Below, in pieces: positions 50,402 to 58,874 of a DNA stretch of 64,000 nucleotides. Position 1 is the stretch's first letter. Each line of letters opens with the position of its first letter. The DNA comes from Actinomycetes bacterium (GTDB lineage Bacteria; Actinomycetota; Acidimicrobiia; Acidimicrobiales; RAAP-2), in the NCBI GenBank assembly GCA_021846325.1, contig JAJZBX010000011.1, forward strand, positions 1 to 64,000. The letters run 5' to 3'. The position numbers and the translations under genes are program-made. The notes below the pieces were generated by a model, which was given only the letters and a program-made list of their open reading frames with translations, made no database searches and was not told the DNA's origin.

Positions 50402-51325
50402 GTGGCTAAGAAACCACCAGCCAAACGGACGCCCGTCCCCGCCACCACCGGTCGGCCCGCCGGCCTGTTCACCTGGCTCGCCATTGGCCTGGTCGTCGTG
50501 GTTGTCGCCGCCCTGGTGATCATCAAGGTCGCCACCGGTTCGTCGTCCGGGGGCAGTACGGCCTTCCAACCGGCCAGCACCACCGAAGTCAGCGACCTCG
50601 CCAGCGTCCCCGCGTCGGTGTTCAACAAGGTTGGCGTGACCTCCTCGGTCGTGCCGATTTCGCCTCCGATCCCCCTGAAGAAGCAGCCGGCCCTGACCGG
50701 CAAGGTCGGCGCGACGACCTTGCCCGAGGTGTTCTACCTCGGCGCGGAGTACTGCCCGTTCTGTGCGGCCGAGCGCTGGCCGACCATCGTGGCGCTCAGT
50801 CGTTTCGGTACCTTTTCCAACCTGGGTGACATGACCAGTTCGACCAAGCCCGGTGAGGCGTATCCCGGTACACCGACCTTCACCTTCCTCAAGGCGCACT
50901 ACGCCTCGAAGTACCTCGTTCTCAAGACCGTCGAGCAGTACACGAACGTCTGGGACAACGCGACGGGCTTCTACGGAACCCTGCAGACGCCGTCGGCCCA
51001 GGAGGCCGCCGTCTTTAAGAAGTACGACACGTCGAGCTACATACCGGGCATTACGTCGGCCCAGAACTACTCGATCCCCTTTGTCTCCATCGGCAACAAG
51101 TACCTGATCTCGGGCGCGAGCTTCACGCCCCAGCTGCTCGCGGGGATCTCGCGCGCCACGATCGCGGCCGGACTGAGTGACCCGACGAATCCGGTGACCG
51201 TCGCGATCGTGGCGACGGCCAACTACGAGACGGCCGCGATCTGCCAGTTGACCAAGAACCAGCCGGGCCGCGTCTGCGCGAGTCCGGGCGTGATGGCCGC
51301 GAAAAAGGCGCTCGGCATCAAGTGA
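50402..51325 (+). CDS. membrane-anchored thioredoxin-fold protein (DUF929)
   Basis: 307 residues from GTG 50402, with AAGGAG upstream. One N-terminal transmembrane helix (22-42), a Ser/Thr linker, then an extracytoplasmic thioredoxin-like domain with CPFC (118-121) in [40 protein letters not shown] and [16 protein letters not shown] (cis-Pro loop) are DUF929 motifs. Next to a VKOR gene with 4-base overlap, so it likely acts as the DsbA-like oxidase or partner recharged by VKOR. Confidence 0.87.
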   Translation: MAKKPPAKRTPVPATTGRPAGLFTWLAIGLVVVVVAALVIIKVATGSSSGGSTAFQPASTTEVSDLASVPASVFNKVGVTSSVVPISPPIPLKKQPALTGKVGATTLPEVFYLGAEYCPFCAAERWPTIVALSRFGTFSNLGDMTSSTKPGEAYPGTPTFTFLKAHYASKYLVLKTVEQYTNVWDNATGFYGTLQTPSAQEAAVFKKYDTSSYIPGITSAQNYSIPFVSIGNKYLISGASFTPQLLAGISRATIAAGLSDPTNPVTVAIVATANYETAAICQLTKNQPGRVCASPGVMAAKKALGIK

Positions 51326-51807
51326 GCCGACCGGTCCGCGAGGTCTCTCGGTCCGTCGTCTACTCGACGTTCGCGCTGAGCCTGGTCGGACTGGGCATCT
51401 CGGGCTATCTGACGTTCACGCACTTCGAGGGCACGAAGTTCCTCGCGTGTTCGACCACGGGTCTGCTCAACTGCAGTACGGTCACGACCTCGCCCCAGTC
51501 CTACGTGTTCGGCGCACCCGTCGCCGTGATTGGGCTCGTTGGCTACGCCGTGATCGTCGCCCTCAACTCGCCGTGGGCCTGGCGCTCGACGCACTACGCC
51601 ATACACCTCGCCCGCGTCGCCGTGATCACGGGCTCCATGATCTTTGTGCTCTGGCTGGTCGCCGCCGAGTTGCTCTACATCGATCACATCTGCGAGTGGT
51701 GCAGCGGCGTCCACGCCGTAACCTTCGTGCTCTTCGTCATCCTCGCGCGGGTGGCCCCGCGCCAACTCGGCTGGAACTCAGCTGCGCACGAGACTGCGGC
51801 GCTCTAG
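51322..51807 (+). CDS. vitamin K epoxide reductase family protein
   Basis: 161 residues, four transmembrane helices. Shuttle Cys43 and Cys51 ([15 protein letters not shown]), conserved Ser/Thr, and active-site CxxC Cys124-Cys127 ([12 protein letters not shown]). It oxidises the neighbouring thioredoxin-fold protein and passes electrons to quinone, making disulfides in exported proteins. GTG start overlaps the upstream stop. Its last 30 bases overlap the convergent whiB. Confidence 0.92.
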   Translation: MSRPVREVSRSVVYSTFALSLVGLGISGYLTFTHFEGTKFLACSTTGLLNCSTVTTSPQSYVFGAPVAVIGLVGYAVIVALNSPWAWRSTHYAIHLARVAVITGSMIFVLWLVAAELLYIDHICEWCSGVHAVTFVLFVILARVAPRQLGWNSAAHETAAL

Positions 51808-52026
51808 CTCGTTCATCCCACCCCAGATCCCGTGACTCTCGTTGCGTTCGAGCGCGCTCGTCAGGCAGTCGAGGCGAACCGAACACGACTGACAGATTCG
51901 CTTGGCCGCCTGCTCACGGCCGATTCGCTGCTCCTTGCGTTCGCTCACGTCGGGCGGAAAGAAGAGCGCTCGTTCGCTGCCGCGACAAGCGCTCAACTCC
52001 GTCCACGTCGTGGTTGATGCGACCAT
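51778..52026 (-). CDS. WhiB-family iron-sulfur transcription factor
   Basis: 82 residues from ATG 52026, with GGGGGGA just upstream. Four Cys ligands of the [4Fe-4S] cluster: Cys14, Cys45, Cys48 and Cys54 (ACRG, then CQSCSVRLDC). GIWGG (66-70) is the signature turn, followed by a short basic end. WhiB proteins bind region 4 of the principal sigma factor. Which WhiB subtype it is cannot be decided; size and termini resemble WhiB1/WhiB2. Confidence 0.93.
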   Translation of the reverse strand: MVASTTTWTELSACRGSERALFFPPDVSERKEQRIGREQAAKRICQSCSVRLDCLTSALERNESHGIWGGMNELERRSLVRS

Positions 52027-52133
52027 CGATCCCCCCTCCGGCCAACGTGCGAACACTACCCACCCGATCGAGCCAGGGCAAGATGATCTTCGCGGCGCCA
52101 TCGGCGGATTTCCGGTGAAATTCGCGACTCCGC

Positions 52134-52139
52134 TACGCT
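52134..52139 (+). promoter_or_regulatory. candidate -10 box (TACGCT), leaderless receiver gene
   Basis: TACGCT, then 6 bases, then the GTG at 52146; no ribosome site. Confidence 0.4.
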
Positions 52140-52145
52140 ACGGTC

Positions 52146-52571
52146 GTGGCTACTGTTCTCGTCGTCAGCGACCTACCCGCCCTGCGCGCTGAATTGCGCA
52201 CGATGCTTGAGGGACCCGAACTCACGGTGGAAGAAGCCGAGTCGGGCAAGGAGGCGCTCGCCATCGTCAAGGACGGTGGCGTGGACCTGGTCGTGGTCGA
52301 CCTCCAAGTCGGTTCAATGGGCGCCATGGCGATCACGATGGAGTTGCGCAACGAGGAGTCCTACGGCGCGGCCGATCCGGTCGCGGTGTTGATGTTGCTC
52401 GACCGTCGCGCCGACGTCTTCTTGGCCCGACGCAGCGGGGCCGAGGGATTCGTCGTCAAACCGCTCGACCCCCAACGCATTCGCACCGCGGTTCGAGCAC
52501 TGCTGCGCGGCGACGAGTACGAGGATGACTCGTGGCGACCGACAACCGTCCGGGTCACCGCCTCGACGTGA
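52146..52571 (+). CDS. single-domain response regulator receiver
   Basis: 141 residues. TVLVVSDLPALRAELRTMLE has Asp9 of the acidic pocket (Ser8 replaces the second acid), the phosphoacceptor is Asp52 in VDLVVVDLQVGSMGAM, and Lys105 is in GFVVKPLDPQRI. No output domain follows; the C-terminus is a short charged tail. No partner kinase is in the window. Translationally coupled to the CBS gene. Confidence 0.85.
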   Translation: MATVLVVSDLPALRAELRTMLEGPELTVEEAESGKEALAIVKDGGVDLVVVDLQVGSMGAMAITMELRNEESYGAADPVAVLMLLDRRADVFLARRSGAEGFVVKPLDPQRIRTAVRALLRGDEYEDDSWRPTTVRVTAST

Positions 52572-53395
52572 GCGACGATCGTCCCCCGCGATCGGCCTTC
52601 GCTCACCTGCGCGCACGACTGTCGGGCCACCCTGACGCCGTTCCTCGTTCGCCCGAGGCCGACGCCATTCACGCCCGGGTCGATCAGCTCGCGAAGCTCG
52701 AGTTGCGCGACGTCATGACACCCAGGGTCGACGTCGCTTTCCTGAGCGCTCCGGTCACCCCCGAAGCCGTCGCCGAAGCCGTTCGTGATACCGGCCACTC
52801 GTGCTTCCCGGTCGTGAGTGGCGACCTCGACGATGTCGAAGGCGTCCTGTTGGTCAACGATCTCTTTCGCAGTACGACGGTGCGCCGGGCGATCGGCGTC
52901 TCCCTGCCCGACGCCGCCGAAATCGCCCGAAAGATTCGCCGACCACTCCTGCTCCCCGAGACGCTCGACCTCCTCGAGAGCCTGAGTGAGATGCGCAAGC
53001 AACGCCGAACCTTCGCGCTCGTACTCGACGAGCACGGCGGCGTCGCGGGCGTGGTCTCGATTCGCGACATCCTCGAGCAACTGGTCGGCGACCTCGGCGA
53101 CGAGTTCGACCGTGACGACGAGCCAACGATCGTGCGCATCAGCGACGATCGCTGGCTGGTCGACGGACAAACCCACGTGGATCGTGTGGAAGAGGAACTT
53201 GGTCTGGCCGTGCCGGAGGGCGAGTACGTGACGATCGCCGGGTTCATCCTTTACCTGGCCGGCGAGATCCCGACACCCGGCTCGACCTACGCGTATCAGG
53301 ACTGGACGTTTCGCGTCCAGTCCCTCGAGCGGCGACGGATCAGCGAGCTCGTTATCGAACACCACGCCACGCTCGAGCCAGAACCTGAGATCTGA
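52568..53395 (+). CDS. CBS-pair + CorC_HlyC domain protein
   Basis: 275 residues from GTG 52568 (GTGA overlap). LRDVMTPRVDVAFLSAPVTP starts a CBS pair (HSCFPVVSGDLDDVEGVLLV, FALVLDEHGGVAGVVSIRDI). The C-terminal CorC_HlyC domain shows DDRWLVDGQTHVDRVEEELG and YVTIAGFILYLAGEIPTPGS. The N-terminal DUF21 membrane domain of classic hemolysin/CorB proteins is absent, so this is the soluble CorC-like form, linked to magnesium/cobalt efflux. Bases 53396-53453 are empty. Confidence 0.88.
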   Translation: MSDDRPPRSAFAHLRARLSGHPDAVPRSPEADAIHARVDQLAKLELRDVMTPRVDVAFLSAPVTPEAVAEAVRDTGHSCFPVVSGDLDDVEGVLLVNDLFRSTTVRRAIGVSLPDAAEIARKIRRPLLLPETLDLLESLSEMRKQRRTFALVLDEHGGVAGVVSIRDILEQLVGDLGDEFDRDDEPTIVRISDDRWLVDGQTHVDRVEEELGLAVPEGEYVTIAGFILYLAGEIPTPGSTYAYQDWTFRVQSLERRRISELVIEHHATLEPEPEI

Positions 53396-53453
53396 CAACC
53401 GAGACGGCTAACGCCGAGCGAGTAGGATGGCCCGGCTGCGAGATTGTTCGCTG

Positions 53454-53531
53454 CGGGCTGTAGCGCAGTTTGGTTAGCGCGCTGCGTTCGGGACGCAGAG
53501 GTCCCCGGTTCAAATCCGGGCAGCCCGACCA
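53454..53531 (+). tRNA. tRNA-Pro(CGG)
   Basis: Acceptor CGGGCTG/CAGCCCG, anticodon stem TGCGT/ACGCA around loop TCGGG (anticodon CGG in TTCGGGA), T arm CCCGG-TTCAAAT-CCGGG, discriminator A with an encoded CCA (53529-53531). Confidence 0.96.
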
Positions 53532-53560
53532 CCATGGCACGAGCCGTGGCCGAAGTACGG

Positions 53561-53633
53561 GCCCCCATCGTCTAGCGGCCTAGGACACCACCCTTTCAAG
53601 GTGGCGGCACGGGTTCGAATCCCGTTGGGGGTG
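53561..53633 (+). tRNA. tRNA-Glu(TTC), element integration target
   Basis: Acceptor GCCCCCA pairs with TGGGGGT (one G-T pair); anticodon stem CCACC/GGTGG with loop CTTTCAA (anticodon TTC); T arm CGGG-TTCGAAT-CCCG. The 3' 41 bases are duplicated at 62673-62713, so the gene is intact but serves as the attachment site of an integrated element. Confidence 0.97.
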
Positions 53634-53634
53634 C
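53593..53634 (+). repeat. attL, tRNA-Glu 3' end direct repeat
   Basis: Starts CTTTCAAGGTGGCGGC inside the anticodon loop and ends one base after the tRNA; identical over 42 bases to 62673-62714. Confidence 0.93.
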
Positions 53635-53696
53635 TCAACAATTTCCCTCGTCGGCGAGGCCATTTCGGTCAGTGTCCGCGGCCGGGGCCACCGCTG

Positions 53697-53717
53697 CCAT
53701 AACTTCTTCCATAACTT
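53697..53717 (+). repeat. candidate integrase arm-type repeats, left
   Basis: Two direct copies of CCATAACTT at 53697-53705 and 53709-53717, 12 bases apart centre to centre, about 65 bases inside attL. The same motif pair occurs near attR. Confidence 0.5.
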
Positions 53718-53796
53718 TCGCGGTCCCGCCACGTCCCACGGCATCCCTAAACGTTGGCGATTGCCTCGCGGCCGCCACCCTTGAACAGTCCCGGCC

Positions 53797-54093
53797 ATGA
53801 CCACGAACACCACCACCACCGACCGATTCCTCACCGTGCCCGAGCTCATCGAGCGCTGGCCGATAGGGCGCAACTCCACCTACGCGCTCATCAAGAACCC
53901 CGACTTCCCTCGGGCCCTCGTGCTGCTGCGCCAGCAGGACGGCAAGCCCCGCTCCATGGGGTACCGCGAGGCCGACATCGTCGCCTTCGAAGAGGCTCAC
54001 ATGGTCCACGCGAGCGACCTCGAGCTCGACGATGACGCCGAGCCCACGCTGCCGCCCGCCAAGCGAGCCCAGACGCGCCGGAGGGCCCGCTGA
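53797..54093 (+). CDS. excisionase/AlpA-like HTH protein
   Basis: 98 residues. FLTVPELIERWPIGRNSTYA and MGYREADIVAFEEAH fit the MerR-like helix-turn-helix fold of AlpA/Xis DNA-binding proteins (HTH_17 type). A low-complexity MTTNTTTTD start and a basic RAQTRRRAR tail flank it. Its stop overlaps the integrase ATG (TGATG), so the two are coupled. It likely controls excision direction or integrase expression. Confidence 0.75.
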   Translation: MTTNTTTTDRFLTVPELIERWPIGRNSTYALIKNPDFPRALVLLRQQDGKPRSMGYREADIVAFEEAHMVHASDLELDDDAEPTLPPAKRAQTRRRAR

Positions 54094-55616
54094 TGCCGGC
54101 CAAGGGCTCTACGGGCACCACCCGGCGCGCGCCCCTGCGCAGCGACCGCGGCGTCAAGCTCTACGCGCCGACCGCCGCCAAGCCGCACTTTCGCGTCGTC
54201 GCGAAGGGCCAGGTCGAGCGGACCAGTGCTCCCGTCGCCAGGGACCTCCTCGGCGCGGCCGAAAAGGTCAAGTTCGCCGTCGACAGGCTCGATCCGGCGA
54301 CCGCCCGGGCGCGGCGCGAGGCCGACGAGCTCTTCGACCAGATGGTCCGGTGGTCCAAGCACCAGCCGACGCCGGTGAAGCGCGGAGACCGGACGATGAA
54401 CGCCCTCTGTGATCGTCGACTCGCCGAACTGCACGACAAGGGCCGCGCCATGACCACCATCGACCAGAACGAGAGCCTCATGCGTCTCTACGTTCGCCCG
54501 GTCATGGGACACGTGGACGTCGCCGAGTGGACCTGCGAGCACTCCCTCGCCGTACTCGCCCGGGCGCGCCGGACCTGCGGGGCCGAGCGCATCGCCGACC
54601 TCGGCAAGGTCCTGCGCAGCCTCGTCACGCTCGCCCACCGCAAGCCGATGTGGCTCTCGCGTGACGAGGATCCGATGGAGGGCGTCGAGTTCCGCGTTAC
54701 CTCCTCGAGCCAGGGCGAGAGCGTGCACTACGTACCCGCCAAGGAGCGGCCGTCGACCGACCAGGTCGGCACGCTCGCCGTCGCCATGCAGGAAGTTGGA
54801 CTCAGCACGATGAAGTACCTTGCGTCACGACCGAAACAGCCCGTCAAGATTGACCGCGAGTGGGGCTTGCTGCTTAGCCACGTGATGGGCCATTCGGGGC
54901 CACGCTTCGGCGAGGCGATTTCGCTCACCGTTTTGAGCGTCGCGCGCCCCCGCGAGGAGTTGGAGCTCGCCATAGACGAGGACCACACCCTCTCTGCCGC
55001 GGCTCGCACGGAGCGCCAGCGCGCCCTCATCGAACTGCCCCACGGCTACACCGTCGACCCCGGTCGCCGGCTCATCTGGATCACCGAGACGGTGGAGTGG
55101 GAGGGCTCGAAGCCCCACCTCGCGCCCGCCGCGCAGCGGGCGTCGGGCAAGTCGCCCAAGTCGAAGAAGGACCGCTGGACGATCTATCCGCAGAGCGTGC
55201 TCGAGACAATCGTCGCGCGCTGTGAGTACCTACTCGAGCGCTTCGGACCTGAAAAAGGTCCCCACGCCTTGCTCTTCCCCGCAAGCGACCACTGCTTCGT
55301 GAAGGTTCCGGTCGATTCGAAGAAGCCCTCGCGCGGTCAGCGCTGGCAGGACCAGGACTGGTGGAGTCGCAGTAACTTCACGCGCACCATGTACCAAAAG
55401 GCGGTCGTGAGGGCCGAGGGGTGGCCCGACAGCCCGCCATTCCCCTTCGAGAACCTGCGCCACCACTTCGCGACGTGGGCCAAGCGCCACGGATACTCCG
55501 ACGAGCTCATCAGTCACTGCATGGGCCACGCGACCGTCGACTACACCCAGAGGCGCTACTACCGCACCGGCGCCGACACGATTCCACAGGGCATGGCGGC
55601 GTCAGCGCACCTCTAG
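54093..55616 (+). CDS. int: tyrosine recombinase/integrase
   Basis: 507 residues. An N-terminal arm/core-binding region (1-215, SAM-like helices at about 100-190) precedes the catalytic domain. Arg271 is in GHSGPRFGEAISLTV, a Lys in KSKKDRWTIYPQ (about 359), Arg456 in FENLRHHFATWAK, His479 in CMGHATVDYTQ, and the nucleophile Tyr489 or 490 in TQRRYYRTG. The first His of the HxxR box is Glu453 (ENLR), an uncommon substitution. It should integrate the island at tRNA-Glu. Its TAG shares CTAG with the convergent vsr stop. Confidence 0.92.
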   Translation: MPAKGSTGTTRRAPLRSDRGVKLYAPTAAKPHFRVVAKGQVERTSAPVARDLLGAAEKVKFAVDRLDPATARARREADELFDQMVRWSKHQPTPVKRGDRTMNALCDRRLAELHDKGRAMTTIDQNESLMRLYVRPVMGHVDVAEWTCEHSLAVLARARRTCGAERIADLGKVLRSLVTLAHRKPMWLSRDEDPMEGVEFRVTSSSQGESVHYVPAKERPSTDQVGTLAVAMQEVGLSTMKYLASRPKQPVKIDREWGLLLSHVMGHSGPRFGEAISLTVLSVARPREELELAIDEDHTLSAAARTERQRALIELPHGYTVDPGRRLIWITETVEWEGSKPHLAPAAQRASGKSPKSKKDRWTIYPQSVLETIVARCEYLLERFGPEKGPHALLFPASDHCFVKVPVDSKKPSRGQRWQDQDWWSRSNFTRTMYQKAVVRAEGWPDSPPFPFENLRHHFATWAKRHGYSDELISHCMGHATVDYTQRRYYRTGADTIPQGMAASAHL

Positions 55617-56104
55617 CGCGCCGAATGCTCTGAACTCGAGTCTCGCCGTTTGGACAGGGCGTGGTGAACAACGACAGCGACGCTCTCGGGATCTTCGTGC
55701 TCCCAGAAGCGCAACACCGTCCAGCCCGCCTCCGCCAGGACTTCGTCACTCCGCCTGTCCCGCTCAACGTTGCGACGGAGCTTCTCGGTCCAGTAGTCGG
55801 CGTGAGAGCTGGGCCGAGTGCCGTGTTCCGGGCAGGCGTGCCAGAAGCACCCATCAATCTGCACGGCGACATGCCACCTCGGGAAGGCCACGTCGACTCT
55901 TGTGCGACTGCCAGCGAGTGGCACGTAGTGCTTGCGGAAGCGCATGCCGGCGCGGTGGAGCGCCGAGCGCACGACGACCTCTGGGCGGGTGTCTCTCGAG
56001 CGGTTCCCACGCATCGTTCGTCTCACCGCCTCGGACGTTGCCCAGGAGTCGGGGACTGCAGGCGGCTGAGATCTGGCCCCGCTCACGAGGGCGTGCCTCT
56101 GCAT
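55613..56104 (-). CDS. vsr: very short patch repair endonuclease (Vsr)
   Basis: 163 residues. MRGNRSRDTRPEVVVRSALH and RVDVAFPRWHVAVQIDGCFW, HACPEHGTRP, YWTEKLRRNVERDRRSDEVL and GWTVLRFWEHE are the Vsr motifs, including the catalytic Asp in VDVAF and zinc ligands. It nicks T:G mismatches arising from deaminated 5-methylcytosine, protecting sites of the linked C5 methyltransferase. The start could be the internal Met of MRGNRSRD; ATG 56104 is taken provisionally. Confidence 0.92.
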   Translation of the reverse strand: MQRHALVSGARSQPPAVPDSWATSEAVRRTMRGNRSRDTRPEVVVRSALHRAGMRFRKHYVPLAGSRTRVDVAFPRWHVAVQIDGCFWHACPEHGTRPSSHADYWTEKLRRNVERDRRSDEVLAEAGWTVLRFWEHEDPESVAVVVHHALSKRRDSSSEHSAR

Positions 56105-56156
56105 TCGTAAGCGTGTGCCGGGAGTCTCGCCACCGACGACAAGCTAGCTTACCCAC

Positions 56157-56762
56157 CTACAGGAAGACGGACCGAGCACCGGCGATCTCCCACGCGAACA
56201 CGGCGCCCTCTCTCTGAACAGGGTGGACAAGCCCCGAGAACCTCGCCGGAGCACAGGGGCGAAGGCTGACGAGATCGCTCGCGATGCGCTCGAACGCCTT
56301 GATGGCGGGCTGGAGGGGCCAATCTGGGTACTCAAAGCCGATGATCACCACTGCCTGCCTCGAGGTGAATCCCGACTGCGCCAGCTTCACACAGTCCGTG
56401 ACGGCGCTGCGGTCCTGCGCATAGGGCGAGAGGATGTGCATCAGGATGTTGTCGTTGGGCTTGCCGTTGTCTCCGAGGCGCCGCAGCAACTTGACCTCTA
56501 TGGCCCAGCCGATGTCGCCACTGAGATGTACGTCGCACTTGTTGCGTCGCGACCGCGGGTACGGGACATGAGTCTCGACGGCCACATCGTTGAGTCGAGA
56601 CGACACAGCCGCGAGCGAGAGCTCCAGCATGCGGTCCTCACTGTGTGCACCGATGCCAGGCTGGTAGATGGTGCCGGTGCGAGAAGGCGGGGGCACGGGC
56701 CTCAGGGCGTCCGCCTCCATGAGGCCCGTCGCGAGGAGATCCGTGAACTGCTGAAGTTCCAT
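56157..56762 (-). CDS. unrecognised protein, PD-(D/E)XK-like motif, in R-M island
   Basis: 201 residues, no family recognised. A nuclease-like core is visible: Glu47 in RMLELSLAAV, Asp77 in NKCDVHLSG, and Glu89-Val-Lys91 in GWAIEVKLLRR, with spacing D-(11)-ExK that fits PD-(D/E)XK enzymes. After it, ILMHILSPYAQDRSAVTDCV and QAVVIIGFEYP look like a helix and central strand. It has no membrane segment. It is divergent (103-bp gap) from a second nuclease-like gene and lies between vsr and that gene, so it is a candidate restriction subunit or accessory nuclease. Confidence 0.7.
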   Translation of the reverse strand: MELQQFTDLLATGLMEADALRPVPPPSRTGTIYQPGIGAHSEDRMLELSLAAVSSRLNDVAVETHVPYPRSRRNKCDVHLSGDIGWAIEVKLLRRLGDNGKPNDNILMHILSPYAQDRSAVTDCVKLAQSGFTSRQAVVIIGFEYPDWPLQPAIKAFERIASDLVSLRPCAPARFSGLVHPVQREGAVFAWEIAGARSVFL

Positions 56763-56865
56763 GTCGCGAGGCTACAGACGTCCCCGCCGTTGCGCCGCGC
56801 AAAACGGTGAGGAGCCATCGCGGCTACGGTCTACCTAACGAGTCACCTGCACAGATAGGGGATGC

Positions 56866-57516
56866 ATGACGGTGGAGAACCAGCAGTTCTCGAGCGAGCG
56901 CGCCTTCTATCTCCTGTACAAGGAAGCCATCGAACGTGACCCCGTACTTCTCGCAGAAGTGTTGGCGGCGATAGACGCGGTCCTCACGCGCTACAACACC
57001 AGCGTTTGGGAGAATCGGTTCATCGTTGGTGGTGTTGTCGAGCAGATCATCGGTGCCTCAGCGCGCGATCTCGGCCTCGACGTCCAGAACGCCGGCAAGC
57101 AGAACCAGGGTTACGACCTCGAACTCGAGGGCCCGACCGGGTCCGGTATCTCGATCAAGGGCGTCTTCGCCACAACTAACGGTATGCACAACCTCGTCAA
57201 CGTGCGCACCTCCGATCCCAATCGCGACCTGCGAGAGCGCTGGACAACGGCGACGATTTTCGTGATGTCGGAAGTCGGCATCGGCTATACGGACCCGCTC
57301 TTCGGTGCGGAGTTCCTCAATCCGACGGGCGACGCCCTGCAGATCTCCGGCCGGCTGCTGAGGAGGTGGTGGGACGAGAACCCGGAGTGGCTCATCCGCG
57401 CGCCGATCCCGAGAAAACCCGTCGGCCCCGCGGTCAGGGTCGCCTCTGACGCCGTATCCTTTGACATCTTCAGCGACTTTGATCGCTTGAAAAGGAGTTG
57501 GAGCCCCGAGATCTAG
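56866..57516 (+). CDS. unrecognised protein, candidate restriction endonuclease
   Basis: 216 residues, no family recognised. ENRFIVGGVVEQIIGASARD supplies a conserved-looking Glu helix. GYDLELEG (Asp84) then ISIKGVF (Ser96-x-Lys98) give a D-(11)-SxK variant of the PD-(D/E)XK core seen in several type II restriction enzymes. The second half (SEVGIGYTDPLFGAEFLNPT, LLRRWWDENPEWLI) is globular. It converges with the C5 methyltransferase, stop codons sharing CTAG. The tail-to-tail position beside a methyltransferase makes it the first choice for the restriction subunit. Confidence 0.7.
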   Translation: MTVENQQFSSERAFYLLYKEAIERDPVLLAEVLAAIDAVLTRYNTSVWENRFIVGGVVEQIIGASARDLGLDVQNAGKQNQGYDLELEGPTGSGISIKGVFATTNGMHNLVNVRTSDPNRDLRERWTTATIFVMSEVGIGYTDPLFGAEFLNPTGDALQISGRLLRRWWDENPEWLIRAPIPRKPVGPAVRVASDAVSFDIFSDFDRLKRSWSPEI

Positions 57517-58874
57517 GCGACCGCGTTGCCACCCTCTTGACCCATCTCGTCAAGAACGCCATCTGGACTCTCGGGCGCCTCGAGAACTGCCTCGAGGAGC
57601 CGAGGTCGGGTGACCTTGAGCACGTCTTGATCTCTTTCTACGTGCTGGCGAAGTATGTGCCATACGGCCCCAACGGAGACGCCGTTTCCGAGTTGGCGAT
57701 AGGTGGCCGCTGTCCGCTGATCACCGAAGTCGAACCAATCGGGTAGCCCCTGCAGTCGCGCAGCCTCACGTGGTGAAAGACGTCGCTCCCGGGTGCCCAC
57801 GATGCTCGTCTGCGTGATCGCCACAAGTGCCGGCAGATACGTCGGGCGCTTGGCTCGGATACCGGAAGGGCGTAAGTGCATCACGGTGTCCCAGAGCCGC
57901 GACGTGTCTTGAGCCTGCCACTCGAGCTTACGCCGCGAGGGCGGAAAGGCGTCGGTGTAGACCCCCCATCGCTTGGTCCACTGGTCGATCACGCGACGAT
58001 GCTCAGCGTAGAAATTGGCGTTCTTCTTCATGAAGTCGGCCTTCCACCGCGGCTCGATGGCCAACTCCTTTTCGCTAAGAGTTGACGGCATCACCCAATG
58101 GTCCGCCCATAGCGGAAACCCGGGAAGGCGACGACCTTGGCGCACTTTCCACATGCGCTGGACGAAGTCGTCCCATGCGTCGATCCAAAGTCTCTCAGCG
58201 GTGCTGAGTTCGCAACCCTCAACCTCGTGGTCGGATTCAAGTGGTAAGTCGTCTTCGAGACTCCAGGTCTTGGGGTTCCATCCTCCTACGGGACGGTTGT
58301 CAGCCACGGGGTCAGCCTCGAGTGAGAAACCTCGGCCCTTGGGCAATCGCGTCGCCGTGATGAAGACCCTCTCACGAACCTGAGGTCTCCCGCCTCGCTC
58401 TCGGGGTAGCAAGTGCGGCGAAAACACCGCCGGTTCTTCCGAGACGCGGTATCCCTCTGTCCTCAAGGTGTCGATGATGACGTCCCACTCGTGCTGGTGC
58501 CGGGGCCCAGCGAGGTTGCGAACGTTCTCCAGCATGACGACCGCCGGGCGGCGGACCTGGATGATCTTGAGAATGTTCCAGTACAGCGTTCCCCGCGTCT
58601 CCTCCATGCCGCGCTGGGCACCGCTCTTCGAGAACGGCTGACAGGGAAAACCCGCGCACAGCACGTCGTGGCGGGGCACGCGCATCACGCTGTCGTTTGC
58701 GTCCTCAGTGACGTCGCCAAGAATGTCCATCCCCCAGTTGCGCTCGTAGACCGTCGCGGCAGCGGCATCAATCTCAACGCCGTAGACGCACTCGCCACCC
58801 ATGGCGCTGAGGGCGGCGTGGAATCCGCCGATACCTGCAAATAGGTCTATGAACGTGAAGGAGGGTCGACTCAC
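57513..58874 (-). CDS. dcm: C5-cytosine DNA methyltransferase
   Basis: 453 residues. Motif I FIDLFAGIGGFHAAL (8-22), motif IV with catalytic Cys78 (AGFPCQPFSKSG), motif VI MLENVRNLAG (114-123), motif VIII PQVRERVFITA (164-174), motif IX RLSPREAARLQGLPDWF, motif X YRQLGNGVSVGAVW. The target-recognition region between VIII and IX is long, about 190 residues, so specificity is not the simplest HhaI type. Part of a type II R-M module with vsr and the two nuclease-like genes. Codon use is less GC-extreme than the core genes. Confidence 0.95.
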   Translation of the reverse strand: MSRPSFTFIDLFAGIGGFHAALSAMGGECVYGVEIDAAAATVYERNWGMDILGDVTEDANDSVMRVPRHDVLCAGFPCQPFSKSGAQRGMEETRGTLYWNILKIIQVRRPAVVMLENVRNLAGPRHQHEWDVIIDTLRTEGYRVSEEPAVFSPHLLPRERGGRPQVRERVFITATRLPKGRGFSLEADPVADNRPVGGWNPKTWSLEDDLPLESDHEVEGCELSTAERLWIDAWDDFVQRMWKVRQGRRLPGFPLWADHWVMPSTLSEKELAIEPRWKADFMKKNANFYAEHRRVIDQWTKRWGVYTDAFPPSRRKLEWQAQDTSRLWDTVMHLRPSGIRAKRPTYLPALVAITQTSIVGTRERRLSPREAARLQGLPDWFDFGDQRTAATYRQLGNGVSVGAVWHILRQHVERDQDVLKVTRPRLLEAVLEAPESPDGVLDEMGQEGGNAVA

